From: CAVPEV01 sp963703555
Lineage (GTDB): Bacteria; Actinomycetota; Actinomycetes; Actinomycetales; Cellulomonadaceae
Assembly (NCBI GenBank): GCA_963703555.1
Contig: CAVPEV010000047.1
Location: 94,136 to 158,135, forward strand
Length of the DNA: 64,000 nt
Direction of reading: 5' to 3'
The notes beneath the pieces were generated by a model that did no database searches, had not been told where the DNA came from, and saw only the letters and a list, made by a program, of their open reading frames with translations. Both the position numbers and the translations under genes were made by a program. Position 1 is the stretch's first letter. Each line of letters begins with the position of its first letter. This document shows positions 34,626 through 43,235 of this stretch, in pieces.

Positions 34626-35573
34626 TCAGAGCGAGTCCTTGGTGAGGACCACGACCGGCACCGCGACCGACTTCTCCGCCGGCTTGCCCTGGGCCAGGGC
34701 CAGCGCGGTCTCGAACGCCATCCGGCCGAGCTCCTCCGGCTGCTGAGCGACCGAGGCCGCCATCGTCCCGGCTGTGATGGCCGCCTTGCCGTCATCCGTG
34801 CCGTCGAACCCCACGACGAAGACGTCCTTGCCGGCCCGGGCGCCGAGTGCCTGGATCGCGCCGAGTGCCATCTCGTCGTTCTCCGCGAAGATCCCGACGA
34901 CGTCCGGGTTCGCCTGCAGCAGGTTGGTCGCGACGTCCAGACCCTTCGCGCGGTCGAAGTCGGCGGGCTGGGTCGCCGCCACCTGGATGTCCGGGTAGGC
35001 CGCGATGCCCTCGGTGAAGCCCTTGCCACGGTCGCGCGAGGCCGACGTCCCGGCGACGCCCTGCAGGACGACGATCTTTCCCTTCTTCCCGATGGCGCTG
35101 GCCAGCGCGTCGGCCGCGAGCCGCCCGCCGGCGACGTTGTCCGACGCGACGAACGCACCGACGGTGGCACCGTTGACCGCCCGGTCCACCGCGACGACCG
35201 GCACTCCCGCGCCGACCAGGGGCGACACCATGGGGCCGGCGGCGTCCGAGTCGACGGGGTTGATCAGGACGGCATTGAGCTTCTGGGTCTGGAAGTTCTG
35301 CAGCTGGTTCGCCTGGGTGGTGGCGTCATCCCGGGCGTCCGTGACGATCAGCTGCACGCCGGCCTTGTCCGCGGCGGCCTGCGCGCCGTCCCGCAGGGAG
35401 ATGAAGAACGGGTTGTTCAGCGTCGACAGGGCCAAGCCGATCGACAGGTTGGCACTACCGCTGGCTGCGGTGGTGGTGCCGCCGCTGGTGGATCCGGAGC
35501 AGGCGGCGAGCGCCAGTCCCGAGATGGCCAGCAGCGAGGTCAGTCGCACGAGGGACTTCATCATCGAAGTCAT
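34626..35573 (-). CDS. rbsB: Ribose-binding lipoprotein
   Basis: A 315-residue periplasmic-binding protein of the ribose/galactose class. The signal peptide ends in a lipobox LAAC near residue 22-25, so it is a surface lipoprotein. The sugar-binding core is LALSTLNNPFFISLRDGA, followed by INPVDSDA, AVDRAVNG and FAENDEMALGA, all close to RbsB. It delivers ribose to RbsAC. The first of three nearby ATG codons (35573) has an AAGGA five to six bases upstream; 35564 or 35561 are possible. Confidence 0.94.
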   Translation of the reverse strand: MTSMMKSLVRLTSLLAISGLALAACSGSTSGGTTTAASGSANLSIGLALSTLNNPFFISLRDGAQAAADKAGVQLIVTDARDDATTQANQLQNFQTQKLNAVLINPVDSDAAGPMVSPLVGAGVPVVAVDRAVNGATVGAFVASDNVAGGRLAADALASAIGKKGKIVVLQGVAGTSASRDRGKGFTEGIAAYPDIQVAATQPADFDRAKGLDVATNLLQANPDVVGIFAENDEMALGAIQALGARAGKDVFVVGFDGTDDGKAAITAGTMAASVAQQPEELGRMAFETALALAQGKPAEKSVAVPVVVLTKDSL

Positions 35574-35630
35574 GTCCTTCCTTTGAGTGGAGCGACGGCC
35601 GGCGGCCGGGGCGACCGCCGGGGAACGACG

Positions 35631-36623
35631 TCACCGGCGACGGCGACGAAGAGTGTCGGTGAGCACGGCGAGGGCGATGACGACGCCGATGACGACCTGC
35701 TGCCAGAACGAGGACACGTTGAGCAGGTTGAGCCCGTTGCGGATGACGGCCAGGACCAGGGCCCCGACGAAGGTGCCGAATGCGCGCCCCGACCCGCCGG
35801 CCAGGCTCGCCCCGCCGATGACCACGGAGGCGATCGAGTCGAGCTCGTAGCCGGCCCCGGCCTGCGGCTGGCCCGACGCGAGCCGGCCGGCCAGCACCAG
35901 GCCTGCAACCGCGGCGAACAGCCCGGACAGCCCGTAGATGACGAGCTGCTGGTGGCGCACGTCGATGCCGGACAGCCGGGCAGCCTCCTCGTTGCCGCCG
36001 ATGGCGTACATCGCCCGGCCGGAGTAGGTGCGGGTGAGGATGACCGAGGCGAGCACCCCGAGTGCCGCCATGACCAGCACCGGCACCGGCAGCCAGCCGC
36101 CCAGCGTCGAGCCGAGCCAGGCCACCGCGGCCGGCTGGGCGACGGGCACGCCGCCGGACGCCACCAGCGCCAGCCCGCGGGCGATCGAGAGCATGGCCAT
36201 CGTGGCGATGAACGCCGGGAGCCGGCCGTAGGCCACCAACGATCCGCTGACCAGGCCGCACGCCACCCCGGTGGCCAGCCCCAGGACGATCGCCAGCGCG
36301 GGCGGCAGTCCCTGCGTGCTCGCGATGAACCCGGTGACGATCGCCGACAGCGCCGCGACGGAGCCGACCGACAGGTCGATCCCGGCGGAGACGATGACGA
36401 AGGTCTGCCCGAACGCCAGGATCGCGACGACGGCCGCCTGCACGCCGACGTTGAGCAGGTTCTGGGAGGTGAGGAAGACCGGGCTGAGCACGCTCATCAC
36501 GACGCCGAGCAGGACGAGCGCGGCGAGTGCCCCGTTGCGCCCGAGGAACGCCTGGGCGCTCGCGCCCAGCGACGAGCGCCGGGTGTCCGGCGTGGTCCGG
36601 GTGGGCATGGTCTCAGTGGGCAC
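35631..36623 (-). CDS. rbsC: Ribose ABC transporter permease
   Basis: A 330-residue permease with 8-10 helices. The cytoplasmic loop GRAMYAIGGNEEAARLSGIDV and the segment VIGGASLAGGSG are standard for RbsC/XylH-type permeases. GTG 36623 lies inside the rbsA 3' end (11-base overlap) with GGAG seven bases upstream; ATG 36608 is an alternative. It forms the membrane channel fed by RbsB and powered by RbsA. Confidence 0.94.
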   Translation of the reverse strand: MPTETMPTRTTPDTRRSSLGASAQAFLGRNGALAALVLLGVVMSVLSPVFLTSQNLLNVGVQAAVVAILAFGQTFVIVSAGIDLSVGSVAALSAIVTGFIASTQGLPPALAIVLGLATGVACGLVSGSLVAYGRLPAFIATMAMLSIARGLALVASGGVPVAQPAAVAWLGSTLGGWLPVPVLVMAALGVLASVILTRTYSGRAMYAIGGNEEAARLSGIDVRHQQLVIYGLSGLFAAVAGLVLAGRLASGQPQAGAGYELDSIASVVIGGASLAGGSGRAFGTFVGALVLAVIRNGLNLLNVSSFWQQVVIGVVIALAVLTDTLRRRRR

Positions 36624-38124
36624 GGCTGGACTCCACTTCCGTCACGGCCAGCGCCATCACGGCGTCCTGGCTGGCCTGGTCATGACTGAGCTCGCCGACC
36701 ACTCGACCCTGTGCCATGACGAGCACGCGGTCGCAGATGCCGACCACCTCGGGCAGGTCGGAGGACACCAGGAGGACCCCACGGCCGGACGCGGTCAGGG
36801 CGTTGACGAGCTGGTAGATCTCCACCCGGGCACCGACGTCCACGCCGCGGGTCGGCTCGTCCATGAGCAGCACGGCCGGGTCGGCGCCCAACCACTTGCC
36901 GATGACGACCTTCTGCTGGTTACCGCCGGACAGGGCGCGCACCAGGGTGCGGATGGACGGCGTGCGCACGCCCAGGTCCGCCACCGTCGACCGGGCCAGG
37001 CGGTCGAGCCGCGGCCGGTCCACCAGGCCCCACCGCGTCGCCCGTTGCAGCGAGACGAGGCCGACGTTCTCCCCCACCGACGCCCCGAGCACCAGCCCCT
37101 GCGCCTTCCGGTCCTCCGGGACCAGCCCCAGTCCCGCCTCGATCGCCGCCCGGACGTCGTGGCGGGGCAGGCTCCGACCGCGGACCGTCACCGTACCGGC
37201 GTCGTAGCCGTCGGCGCCGAACACCGCGCGCAGCACCTCGGTGCGCCCGGCGCCCACCAGCCCGGCGATGCCGACCACCTCGCCGGCCCGCACCTGCACC
37301 GACACGTCCTCGAACCGACCGGCCGCTGTGAGATGGTCCACGACGAGCAGCGGCTCGCCGACGGCGCCGCGCTCTCGCGGGTACTGGGACTCGATGGAGC
37401 GGCCGACCATCAGCCGGACGAGCTCCTCGGTGGGGGTCGTGGCCGGCACCGTCCCGACCGACCTGCCGTCGCGCAGCACCGTGACCCGCTTGCCGATCCG
37501 CCGGATCTCCTCGAGGTGGTGGGAGATGAACACCATGCCCACCCCGGTGTCGCGCAGCTCGGCCATCAGGGCGAACAGGTGGTCCACCTCGTCGTCGGTG
37601 AGGGCGGAGGTCGGCTCGTCGAGGATCAGCACACGGGCGTCCAGGCTCAGCGCCTTGGCGATCTCCACCATCTGCTGGCGGGCGACGCCGAGCTCGGACA
37701 CCGGGGTGCGCGGGTCGATCCGCAGACCCACGCGATCCAGTGCGGCAGCGGCCAGCTCGGTGGTGCGTCGGCGGTCGATGATGCCCAGTCGGCGGGCCTG
37801 ACGGCCCAGCATGACGTTCTCGGCGACGCTGAGCTGAGGCACCAGGTTGAACTCCTGATGGATGGTGGCGATGCCGAGCCGCTCGGCGTCCGCCGCGGTG
37901 CGCAGATGCACCGGCCGCTCGTCGACGAACACCTGCCCGGCATCCGGCTGGTACACCCCGGCGAGGCACTTGATGAGGGTCGACTTGCCCGCGCCGTTCT
38001 CCCCGAGCAGCACGTGCACCTCGCCGGGGAACAGGTCGAACGAGACGCCGTCGAGGGCCCGGACCCCGGGGAAGTCCTTGACCAGGCCCTCCACCCGCAG
38101 CAGCGGGGTCGGCCCGGCGGTCAT
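36613..38124 (-). CDS. rbsA: Ribose ABC transporter ATPase (two ABC domains)
   Basis: A 503-residue double ATPase. The first domain has Walker A GENGAGKST near residue 37 and Walker B VLILDEPTSALT. The second domain has the degenerate GLVGAGRTE loop usual in RbsA/MglA and an intact LSGGNQQKVVIGKWL signature and LLMDEPTRGVD. The length is normal for the family. The ATG overlaps the stop of the regulator gene (38121-38124). It energises ribose uptake. Confidence 0.95.
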   Translation of the reverse strand: MTAGPTPLLRVEGLVKDFPGVRALDGVSFDLFPGEVHVLLGENGAGKSTLIKCLAGVYQPDAGQVFVDERPVHLRTAADAERLGIATIHQEFNLVPQLSVAENVMLGRQARRLGIIDRRRTTELAAAALDRVGLRIDPRTPVSELGVARQQMVEIAKALSLDARVLILDEPTSALTDDEVDHLFALMAELRDTGVGMVFISHHLEEIRRIGKRVTVLRDGRSVGTVPATTPTEELVRLMVGRSIESQYPRERGAVGEPLLVVDHLTAAGRFEDVSVQVRAGEVVGIAGLVGAGRTEVLRAVFGADGYDAGTVTVRGRSLPRHDVRAAIEAGLGLVPEDRKAQGLVLGASVGENVGLVSLQRATRWGLVDRPRLDRLARSTVADLGVRTPSIRTLVRALSGGNQQKVVIGKWLGADPAVLLMDEPTRGVDVGARVEIYQLVNALTASGRGVLLVSSDLPEVVGICDRVLVMAQGRVVGELSHDQASQDAVMALAVTEVESSRAH

Positions 38125-39137
38125 GGCGTCCTCCCGGCAGCGGTGGACCCGCGCAGGATCAGTCGGCAGTCCATCCGCTCGTCGGGCACGTGCTCCCCTG
38201 CCATGCGCGCCAGCAGCATCTGCATGGCGCGGTGGCCGAGCTCGGCCGTCGGCTGCTCGATCGCGGTGACGGTGGGCCGCAGCAGGGTCAGCCAGGGTGA
38301 GTCGTCGAACACCGCGAGCGCCACGTCCTCCGGCACGTGCACACCGCGCTCACCCTGCTCGGCCAGCAGGGTGAGGGCCCCCAGCGCCATCGCCCCGTTG
38401 CCGACGAGGACGGCATCCGGCCGCTGCGGCGCCGCCAGCAGCGCCACCATGGCCTCGCGGCCACCGCCGGCGCGGAAGTCGCCGTGCACGACGGCGTCGT
38501 CGGGCAGGTCCAGACCGTGCCGGGCGGCCGCTGCACGGAAGGCGGTCAGGCGCTCCCGGGAGGAGCCGGCGCGCTCGGGCCCGGCGACGAAGGCCAGGTG
38601 GCGCCGCCCGGTGGCGGCGAAGTGGGCGACGAGCTCGTCGATCGCCCGGGTGCCGTCCGCCAGCACGATAGGGGCGTCGACGTCCCCGGCCGGCCGGTCG
38701 ACGAGGACCAGGTGGTGGTCGAGCCCGGCGGCCTCGCGCAGCAGGGGCGACGTCTCCACGGTGGGCACCACGAGCAGCCCGTCGACCTGGCGCTCCAGGA
38801 GGATGCGCACGTAGTGGTCCTGCTGGGCAGGGTCCTCGTCGGCGTTGCCGATGATGACGGCGTAGTCGGCGGCGCGGGCGGTGTCCTCCACGGCCCGGGC
38901 CAGCTCGGAGAAGAACGGGTTGAGCAGGTCGGAGACCACCAGGCCCACCGTGCGGGTGCCCATCGAGCGGAGCGAACGGGCCACGGCGTTGGGCCGGAAG
39001 CCGAGCTCGTCGGCCGCGGCGAGCACGCGGTCACGCTTGTCCGCCGAGGTGCCGCGACTGCCGGACAGCACGCGGGAGACGGTGGCCGTGGACACCTCGG
39101 CGCGCCGCGCCACATCCTTGATCGTCACCATCGACAT
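38121..39137 (-). CDS. rbsR: LacI-family repressor of the ribose operon
   Basis: A 338-residue regulator. The helix-turn-helix TIKDVARRAEVSTATVSRVL lies at residues 5-24, the hinge helix is NAVARSLRSMGTRTVGLVV, and the rest is a sugar-binding fold (NPFFSELARAVEDTA, DGLLVVPT, VFDDSPWL). It is the first gene of the operon that it should control, with overlapping translation into rbsA. Two perfect palindromes lie 27-54 bases upstream of its ATG. Ribose as effector is inferred from the operon. Confidence 0.92.
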   Translation of the reverse strand: MSMVTIKDVARRAEVSTATVSRVLSGSRGTSADKRDRVLAAADELGFRPNAVARSLRSMGTRTVGLVVSDLLNPFFSELARAVEDTARAADYAVIIGNADEDPAQQDHYVRILLERQVDGLLVVPTVETSPLLREAAGLDHHLVLVDRPAGDVDAPIVLADGTRAIDELVAHFAATGRRHLAFVAGPERAGSSRERLTAFRAAAARHGLDLPDDAVVHGDFRAGGGREAMVALLAAPQRPDAVLVGNGAMALGALTLLAEQGERGVHVPEDVALAVFDDSPWLTLLRPTVTAIEQPTAELGHRAMQMLLARMAGEHVPDERMDCRLILRGSTAAGRTP

Positions 39138-39163
39138 CCCCGCCTCGCTGCGGACCTCGTGCG

Positions 39164-39190
39164 TGTAATCGATTACAGGCAATCGATTGC
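39164..39190 (-). promoter_or_regulatory. Two tandem palindromic operators of the ribose operon
   Basis: TGTAATCGATTACA at 39164-39177 is a perfect 14-base palindrome, and GCAATCGATTGC at 39179-39190 is a perfect 12-base palindrome. They share the core AATCGATT, with centres 14 bases apart. This is the size and central CG symmetry bound by LacI-family dimers. The pair lies just upstream of the regulator gene and also faces the prmC-like gene (start 39261). Confidence 0.85.
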
Positions 39191-39260
39191 ACGAGTATGC
39201 CCAGCAGGCCGCCGATGCGCAAGCACCTGGGTCCCGGACCGCCGGGCCGAGAATGACCAC

Positions 39261-40235
39261 GTGCCCGTCCCCGCCGCCGTCCCCGCGCCCGTCCCCGGCC
39301 CCGGCCCCGGCCCCGGCGCTATCCCCGCCGCCGTACCCGCGCCGCCCGCCGACGTCGTGGCCGTGCTGCGGGCCGCCGGTTGCGTCTTCGCCGAGGACGA
39401 GGCCCGGCTGCTCGTCGAGGCGGCCCGCACCCCGGCCGAGCTGGCGGACCTCGTCGCTCGCCGGGTGGCCGGCCTGCCCCTGGAGCAGATCCTCGGCTGG
39501 GCGGAGTTCTGCGGCCTGCGCATCCGGGTGGACCCCGGCGTCTTCGTCCCCCGCCGGCGCACCGAGCTCCTCGTCTCCGAGGCGGTGACTCTGGTCCGCG
39601 ACGCCCGCCGGGACGTCGCGACCGGGCAGGTCGTCGGCGACCCGCCGGCTGTCGCCTCGGCGGCCGTCGCCGGCTCTCCACCGGTCGCCGGCTCTCCACC
39701 CGCCGCCGTCGACCGGCCGGTCGTCGTCGACCTGCCGGTCGTCGTCGACCTGTGCTGCGGGTCTGGTGCGGTCGGCGTCGCGCTGGCCGCTGCGCTGGGG
39801 CGCATCGAGTTGTACGCCGTGGACATCGACCCGGCCGCGGTGGCCTGCGCCCGGCGCGCCGTGGCCGCCGTGGGCGGGCACGTCCTGCAGGGTGACCTCG
39901 ACGCCCCGCTGCCAGCCCACCTGCGCGGCCGGGTCGACGTCCTCGTCGCCAACGCCCCCTACGTCCCCACCGAGGCCATCGCACTGATGCCCACCGAAGC
40001 CCGCCTGCACGAGCCGCGCGCCGCGCTGGACGGCGGGGCGGACGGCCTGGACGTCCAACGCCGGGTCGTCGCCGCAGCGCCCGGCTGGCTGGCACCCGGC
40101 GGGCACCTGCTCGTCGAGACGAGCGATCGGCAGGCCCCCGCCACCGCTGCGGCATTCACCCGTGCCGGGTTGGTGCCCCGGGTGGTCCGCTCCGAAGCCC
40201 TCGACGCGACGGTCGTCATCGGGACCGCACCGTGA
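39261..40235 (+). CDS. PrmC-like protein-(glutamine-N5) methyltransferase homologue
   Basis: A 324-residue SAM methyltransferase related to release-factor methylase PrmC/HemK. Motif I is VVVDLCCGSGAVG, and the active-site loop reads NAPYVPT where PrmC has NPPY. This is typical of the separate PrmC-related group (TIGR03704), whose target is not settled. The N-terminal PrmC domain ends in ILGWAEFCGLRI and FVPRRRTELLV. The GTG start opens a Pro/Ala/Val-rich low-complexity leader of about 30 residues. Two in-frame 18-base tandem duplications lie just before motif I. Its stop overlaps the MFS start. Confidence 0.85.
   Translation: MPVPAAVPAPVPGPGPGPGAIPAAVPAPPADVVAVLRAAGCVFAEDEARLLVEAARTPAELADLVARRVAGLPLEQILGWAEFCGLRIRVDPGVFVPRRRTELLVSEAVTLVRDARRDVATGQVVGDPPAVASAAVAGSPPVAGSPPAAVDRPVVVDLPVVVDLCCGSGAVGVALAAALGRIELYAVDIDPAAVACARRAVAAVGGHVLQGDLDAPLPAHLRGRVDVLVANAPYVPTEAIALMPTEARLHEPRAALDGGADGLDVQRRVVAAAPGWLAPGGHLLVETSDRQAPATAAAFTRAGLVPRVVRSEALDATVVIGTAP
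39666..39752 (+). repeat. Two consecutive 18-base tandem duplications inside the prmC-like gene
   Basis: Copies at 39666-39683 and 39684-39701 match at 17 of 18 bases and encode VAGSPP twice. Copies at 39717-39734 and 39735-39752 are identical and encode a (P)VVVDL block twice. Both keep the frame and lengthen the linker and the strand leading to the SAM-binding motif. Confidence 0.92.
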
Positions 40236-41437
40236 CGGACGCGCAACCGGCCGAGGCACCACGCCCGCGCCACGGGACACGCAACGTCCTGCTGCTCGGC
40301 CTGACCAGCATGTTCGCGGACCTCAGCACCGAGATGGTGTACCCCATCGTGCCGATCTTCCTCACCGCGACCCTGGGCGCCGCGCCGGCCGTCGTCGGCG
40401 TCATCGAGGGCATCGCCGAGGCGATCGCGTCCCTGCTCAAGTCCTTCAGCGGCTACCTCGGCGACGTCCGCCAGCACCGGAAGCGGCTGGCCACCGTGGG
40501 TTACGCCGGAGGCGTCGTCTACAAGCTCCTGCTCCTGCTGGCGACATCCTGGGGTGGTGTGCTGCTCGCCAGGGTCGTCGACCGCACCGGCAAGGGGATC
40601 CGCACCGCACCCCGGGACTCGCTCATCGCCCAGTCCAGCGACCGTGACCGGCTGGGCGGCTCGTTCGGGCTGGCCAAGATGCTCGACATGGCCGGGTCGT
40701 CCATCGGTGCACTGCTCGCATTCGTCGTGATCGCCTCCGGCGCGTCGTTCCACCAGGCGTTCGCCTGGTCCATCGTCCCCGCCGTGGTCGGTCTCGTCGT
40801 GCTGCAGATGGTGCGTGAGGAGCGCGTCGACCGCCCGGTCGGGGCGCGTCCGACGCTGCGCGGCGCCCACCTGGACGGGCGGCTCAAGCTGTACCTCGCG
40901 GTCGTCCTCGTCTTCAGCCTCGGCAACTCCTCCAACGCGTTCCTGCTGCTCAAGGCCCGTGAGCGGGGCTTCTCGGTGAGTCAGACCATGCTGGTGTACC
41001 TGGTGTTCAACGTGGCCGCCTCGGTGCTGGCCATCCCGGCCGGGCGGCTGTCGGACCGGTTCGGCCGGCGGTCCGCCCTGGTGCCCGGCTACCTGCTGTC
41101 CGGCCTGGTCTACGTCGGCATCGCCGTCCTGACGTCCGCGCCGGCCGTGGTCGTGCTGTTCGCGTTGTACGGCGCGTGCACCGCCCTGCTCAGCGGTGCC
41201 GAGCGCGCGTTCATCGCCGAGGCCGCACCGGTGCAGCTGCGCGGCACCGTGCTCGGCATCTACGGGACCCTGCAGGGCGTCGGCCTGCTGCTGGCGTCGA
41301 TCGTGGCCGGGGTGCTGTGGGACACCGTGGGGTCGAACGCACCGTTCTGGTTCGGCGGTGCGCTCGCGCTGGTCTCGGCCGTCGCCGTCGCCGTGATCTT
41401 CCGGACCAGCCGGCGGGCCCCGCGGCGCCGGCGGTGA
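40232..41437 (+). CDS. MFS transporter (12-helix)
   Basis: A 401-residue transporter. Family features are STEMVYPIVPIFL in helix 1, RVVDRTGKGIRTAPRDSLIA after helix 3, and a second motif A copy GRLSDRFGRR in the middle. The RTGKGIRxxPRDxLI signature marks a poorly characterised MFS branch often labelled as efflux or permease proteins; no substrate can be given. The GTG start overlaps the methyltransferase stop (GTGA). The last 355 bases of the gene are repeated at 54308-54663. Confidence 0.88.
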   Translation: MTDAQPAEAPRPRHGTRNVLLLGLTSMFADLSTEMVYPIVPIFLTATLGAAPAVVGVIEGIAEAIASLLKSFSGYLGDVRQHRKRLATVGYAGGVVYKLLLLLATSWGGVLLARVVDRTGKGIRTAPRDSLIAQSSDRDRLGGSFGLAKMLDMAGSSIGALLAFVVIASGASFHQAFAWSIVPAVVGLVVLQMVREERVDRPVGARPTLRGAHLDGRLKLYLAVVLVFSLGNSSNAFLLLKARERGFSVSQTMLVYLVFNVAASVLAIPAGRLSDRFGRRSALVPGYLLSGLVYVGIAVLTSAPAVVVLFALYGACTALLSGAERAFIAEAAPVQLRGTVLGIYGTLQGVGLLLASIVAGVLWDTVGSNAPFWFGGALALVSAVAVAVIFRTSRRAPRRRR

Positions 41438-41607
41438 GCTGACCGCGACCGGACGCCATGGCCCGCACGCTCGTCCACGAGCCGGCCCCCGACGCCGGAC
41501 GGGCAGGCCGAGACCGAGGACCCGCGCGCCCGGTGCCCCTCCCGGGCCAGACTGGAGATCGTCACCGCTCCGGGCGCACCGCTGCCCAGCAGGGCCCGGC
41601 GGACCAC
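41082..41607 (+). repeat. Left copy of a long diverged direct repeat flanking the island
   Basis: The MFS 3' end and about 170 bases after its stop match 54308-54832 with scattered single-base differences. A second block, 39200 to about 39285 (the start of the prmC-like gene), matches 54208 to about 54293. In the right copy the two blocks are joined, so about 1.8 kb is missing there. The match ends at GGACCAC (41601-41607), after which the left side runs into an IS30 remnant. Confidence 0.9.
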
Positions 41608-41612
41608 CCCCG

Positions 41613-41730
41613 GGGTTCGTCGCAGTTCTGCTCAACAGCTGTCCCCGCGAAGCCCTCGGCTGGCTCACACCAGCAGAGAAACTCGACCGGCTACATACTA
41701 TTCAATGCAACCGACGCACTCACCGCCTGA
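41613..41730 (+). pseudogene. C-terminal remnant of an IS30-family transposase
   Basis: The frame starting at 41613 reads FVAVLLNSCPREALGWLTPAEKLDRL in its first 27 codons, in separate blocks matching the end of IS30-type transposases (a LNxRPRxxLGWxTPAE-like segment). There is no start and nothing of the catalytic domain. It marks the left edge of the island. From 41731 to the BenE stop at 41898 I see no gene. Confidence 0.6.
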
Positions 41731-41897
41731 AACCGCCTCCCACCCCGGGGGCGCGCCTACCTCGGCCCGTTCGAGGACCTTGAAGTCGGCCGCAGACTAC
41801 TTGCCCACGCATCTAGGCACGAACTCCAGCTGCGTCGGCACTATAATGGCCCTCACTCCCGCCTACGTCCCGCAGATCCCATGGTGGGCGGCCGCAA

Positions 41898-43166
41898 TCA
41901 GCGGGCTCCGCCCGACAGCGGAGACGAGACCACGTTATTCGTCCGAATGATCTCTCGATAGGCATCCCGCTCAAGGAGGAGCGAGATGAGCGCGCCGCCG
42001 ATGATGGCCCACAGTGTCGCGCCAATATTGAAGACGGTGAATCCGCTCATGGTGATGATCAGTGCGAACAACGCTCCCATCTTCAGCTTGGAGGAAAACG
42101 CCTGCGCAAAGTTGTTCGCGATGACTGAGAGCATTGCCAAGCCGGCGAGGACGTCGATGAACGACGTCGGCACGGTCTGCGTGAACGAAATCACCACTGG
42201 GGAGATCACCGCAACCACGACCATTAGGATTCCTGCGAGCGCTCCGGCCGAGTACCGACGTTCCTTCGCACCGATTTCCGGTGCGGCCATCATTGCGACC
42301 GTGGGACCGCCGACAACGGTGTTATGACCACCGAAGAAGGAATTTACAATGGTCCCGAATCCACTGGCCACCACAAATGCATTTACCGGCGGCTGATAGC
42401 CCTGGGTCTTTAGGATGCCAATCGCTTGGATATTTCCGAACCCAACCGTAAGGATAGTTAATGGTATCGTCAACTCCAGAATGGCGCCAACATTGAACGA
42501 GGGCGCGACGAATGTCAGGGACGACAACTGGAAAGTCAATGCGTCCAGGGTCACTCTGCCGGCCGCCACGGCAATCACGAATCCTCCAACCAGGGCACTG
42601 AGGATCGGTGGGAACCGCTTGGCGAGCAGGGGGACTATACTGCTGATAATGAACACCGCGAACGTCCCACCGGCGATGAGTGGATCCGCCTTCATCGCTT
42701 TGATGACTGCTACGCCGAAGCCGACCAGCGCACCGGCGATCATTCCTTGAATAATCGGGATCGGAATGTACTGCAATACCCACTTGAAGGCACCGGTGGC
42801 GCCGAGAATGAATACCAGCACGCCTGAGAGTAGGATGGCTCCCAGCACGGCATTGAACTCGTAGCGAGTCAGGGCACTGCCGATGATCGCCACGCCGGGG
42901 ATGGAGAACGCGAATTGGATTGGCTGTCGATAATACATCGAGAACGCGACCGACAGCACCCCGCCCACGAGGAATATGATGGTGAGCCATGACACCGCGA
43001 GGTTGCTCGCAAGTTTCGCATCATTGAGCAACTTCAGTAGTAGGAACACCGGACCTTCACCGAACAGAATTGCGGCGGTAGCCACACCGACGCCAGCAGG
43101 GGTGATGCTGCTGCCGAAATCGCGAATAGACTGCCTGAGGGAAACGCCCCTCTCCATACCGAGCAT
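41898..43166 (-). CDS. BenE-like benzoate/aromatic-acid permease
   Basis: A 422-residue membrane transporter with 11-12 helices. It resembles the BenE benzoate/proton symporters: SITPAGVGVATAAILFGEGP in the first helix pair, a SIPGVAIIGSAL segment, and FGGHNTVVGGPTVAMMAAPEIG in the second half. It probably imports an aromatic acid. Base use is clearly less GC-rich than the chromosome (31 of 60 bases are G or C at 42001-42060, against 42 of 60 at 40861-40920), indicating transfer. The ATG at 43166 has GAGGT upstream. It lies 69 bases after the hydratase-aldolase gene on the same strand. Confidence 0.8.
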   Translation of the reverse strand: MLGMERGVSLRQSIRDFGSSITPAGVGVATAAILFGEGPVFLLLKLLNDAKLASNLAVSWLTIIFLVGGVLSVAFSMYYRQPIQFAFSIPGVAIIGSALTRYEFNAVLGAILLSGVLVFILGATGAFKWVLQYIPIPIIQGMIAGALVGFGVAVIKAMKADPLIAGGTFAVFIISSIVPLLAKRFPPILSALVGGFVIAVAAGRVTLDALTFQLSSLTFVAPSFNVGAILELTIPLTILTVGFGNIQAIGILKTQGYQPPVNAFVVASGFGTIVNSFFGGHNTVVGGPTVAMMAAPEIGAKERRYSAGALAGILMVVVAVISPVVISFTQTVPTSFIDVLAGLAMLSVIANNFAQAFSSKLKMGALFALIITMSGFTVFNIGATLWAIIGGALISLLLERDAYREIIRTNNVVSSPLSGGAR

Positions 43167-43235
43167 TTGTCTACCTCAAACCTTCCTGAAGGTCTGGCCG
43201 GCAACCACTCGGACTGCCGGCCAGAACGGCGGGCT

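Noticed and set aside
41842..41847. A perfect TATAAT in the island
   Set aside because: No -35 at a fitting distance and no gene starts downstream on the plus strand; a chance match in AT-richer DNA.
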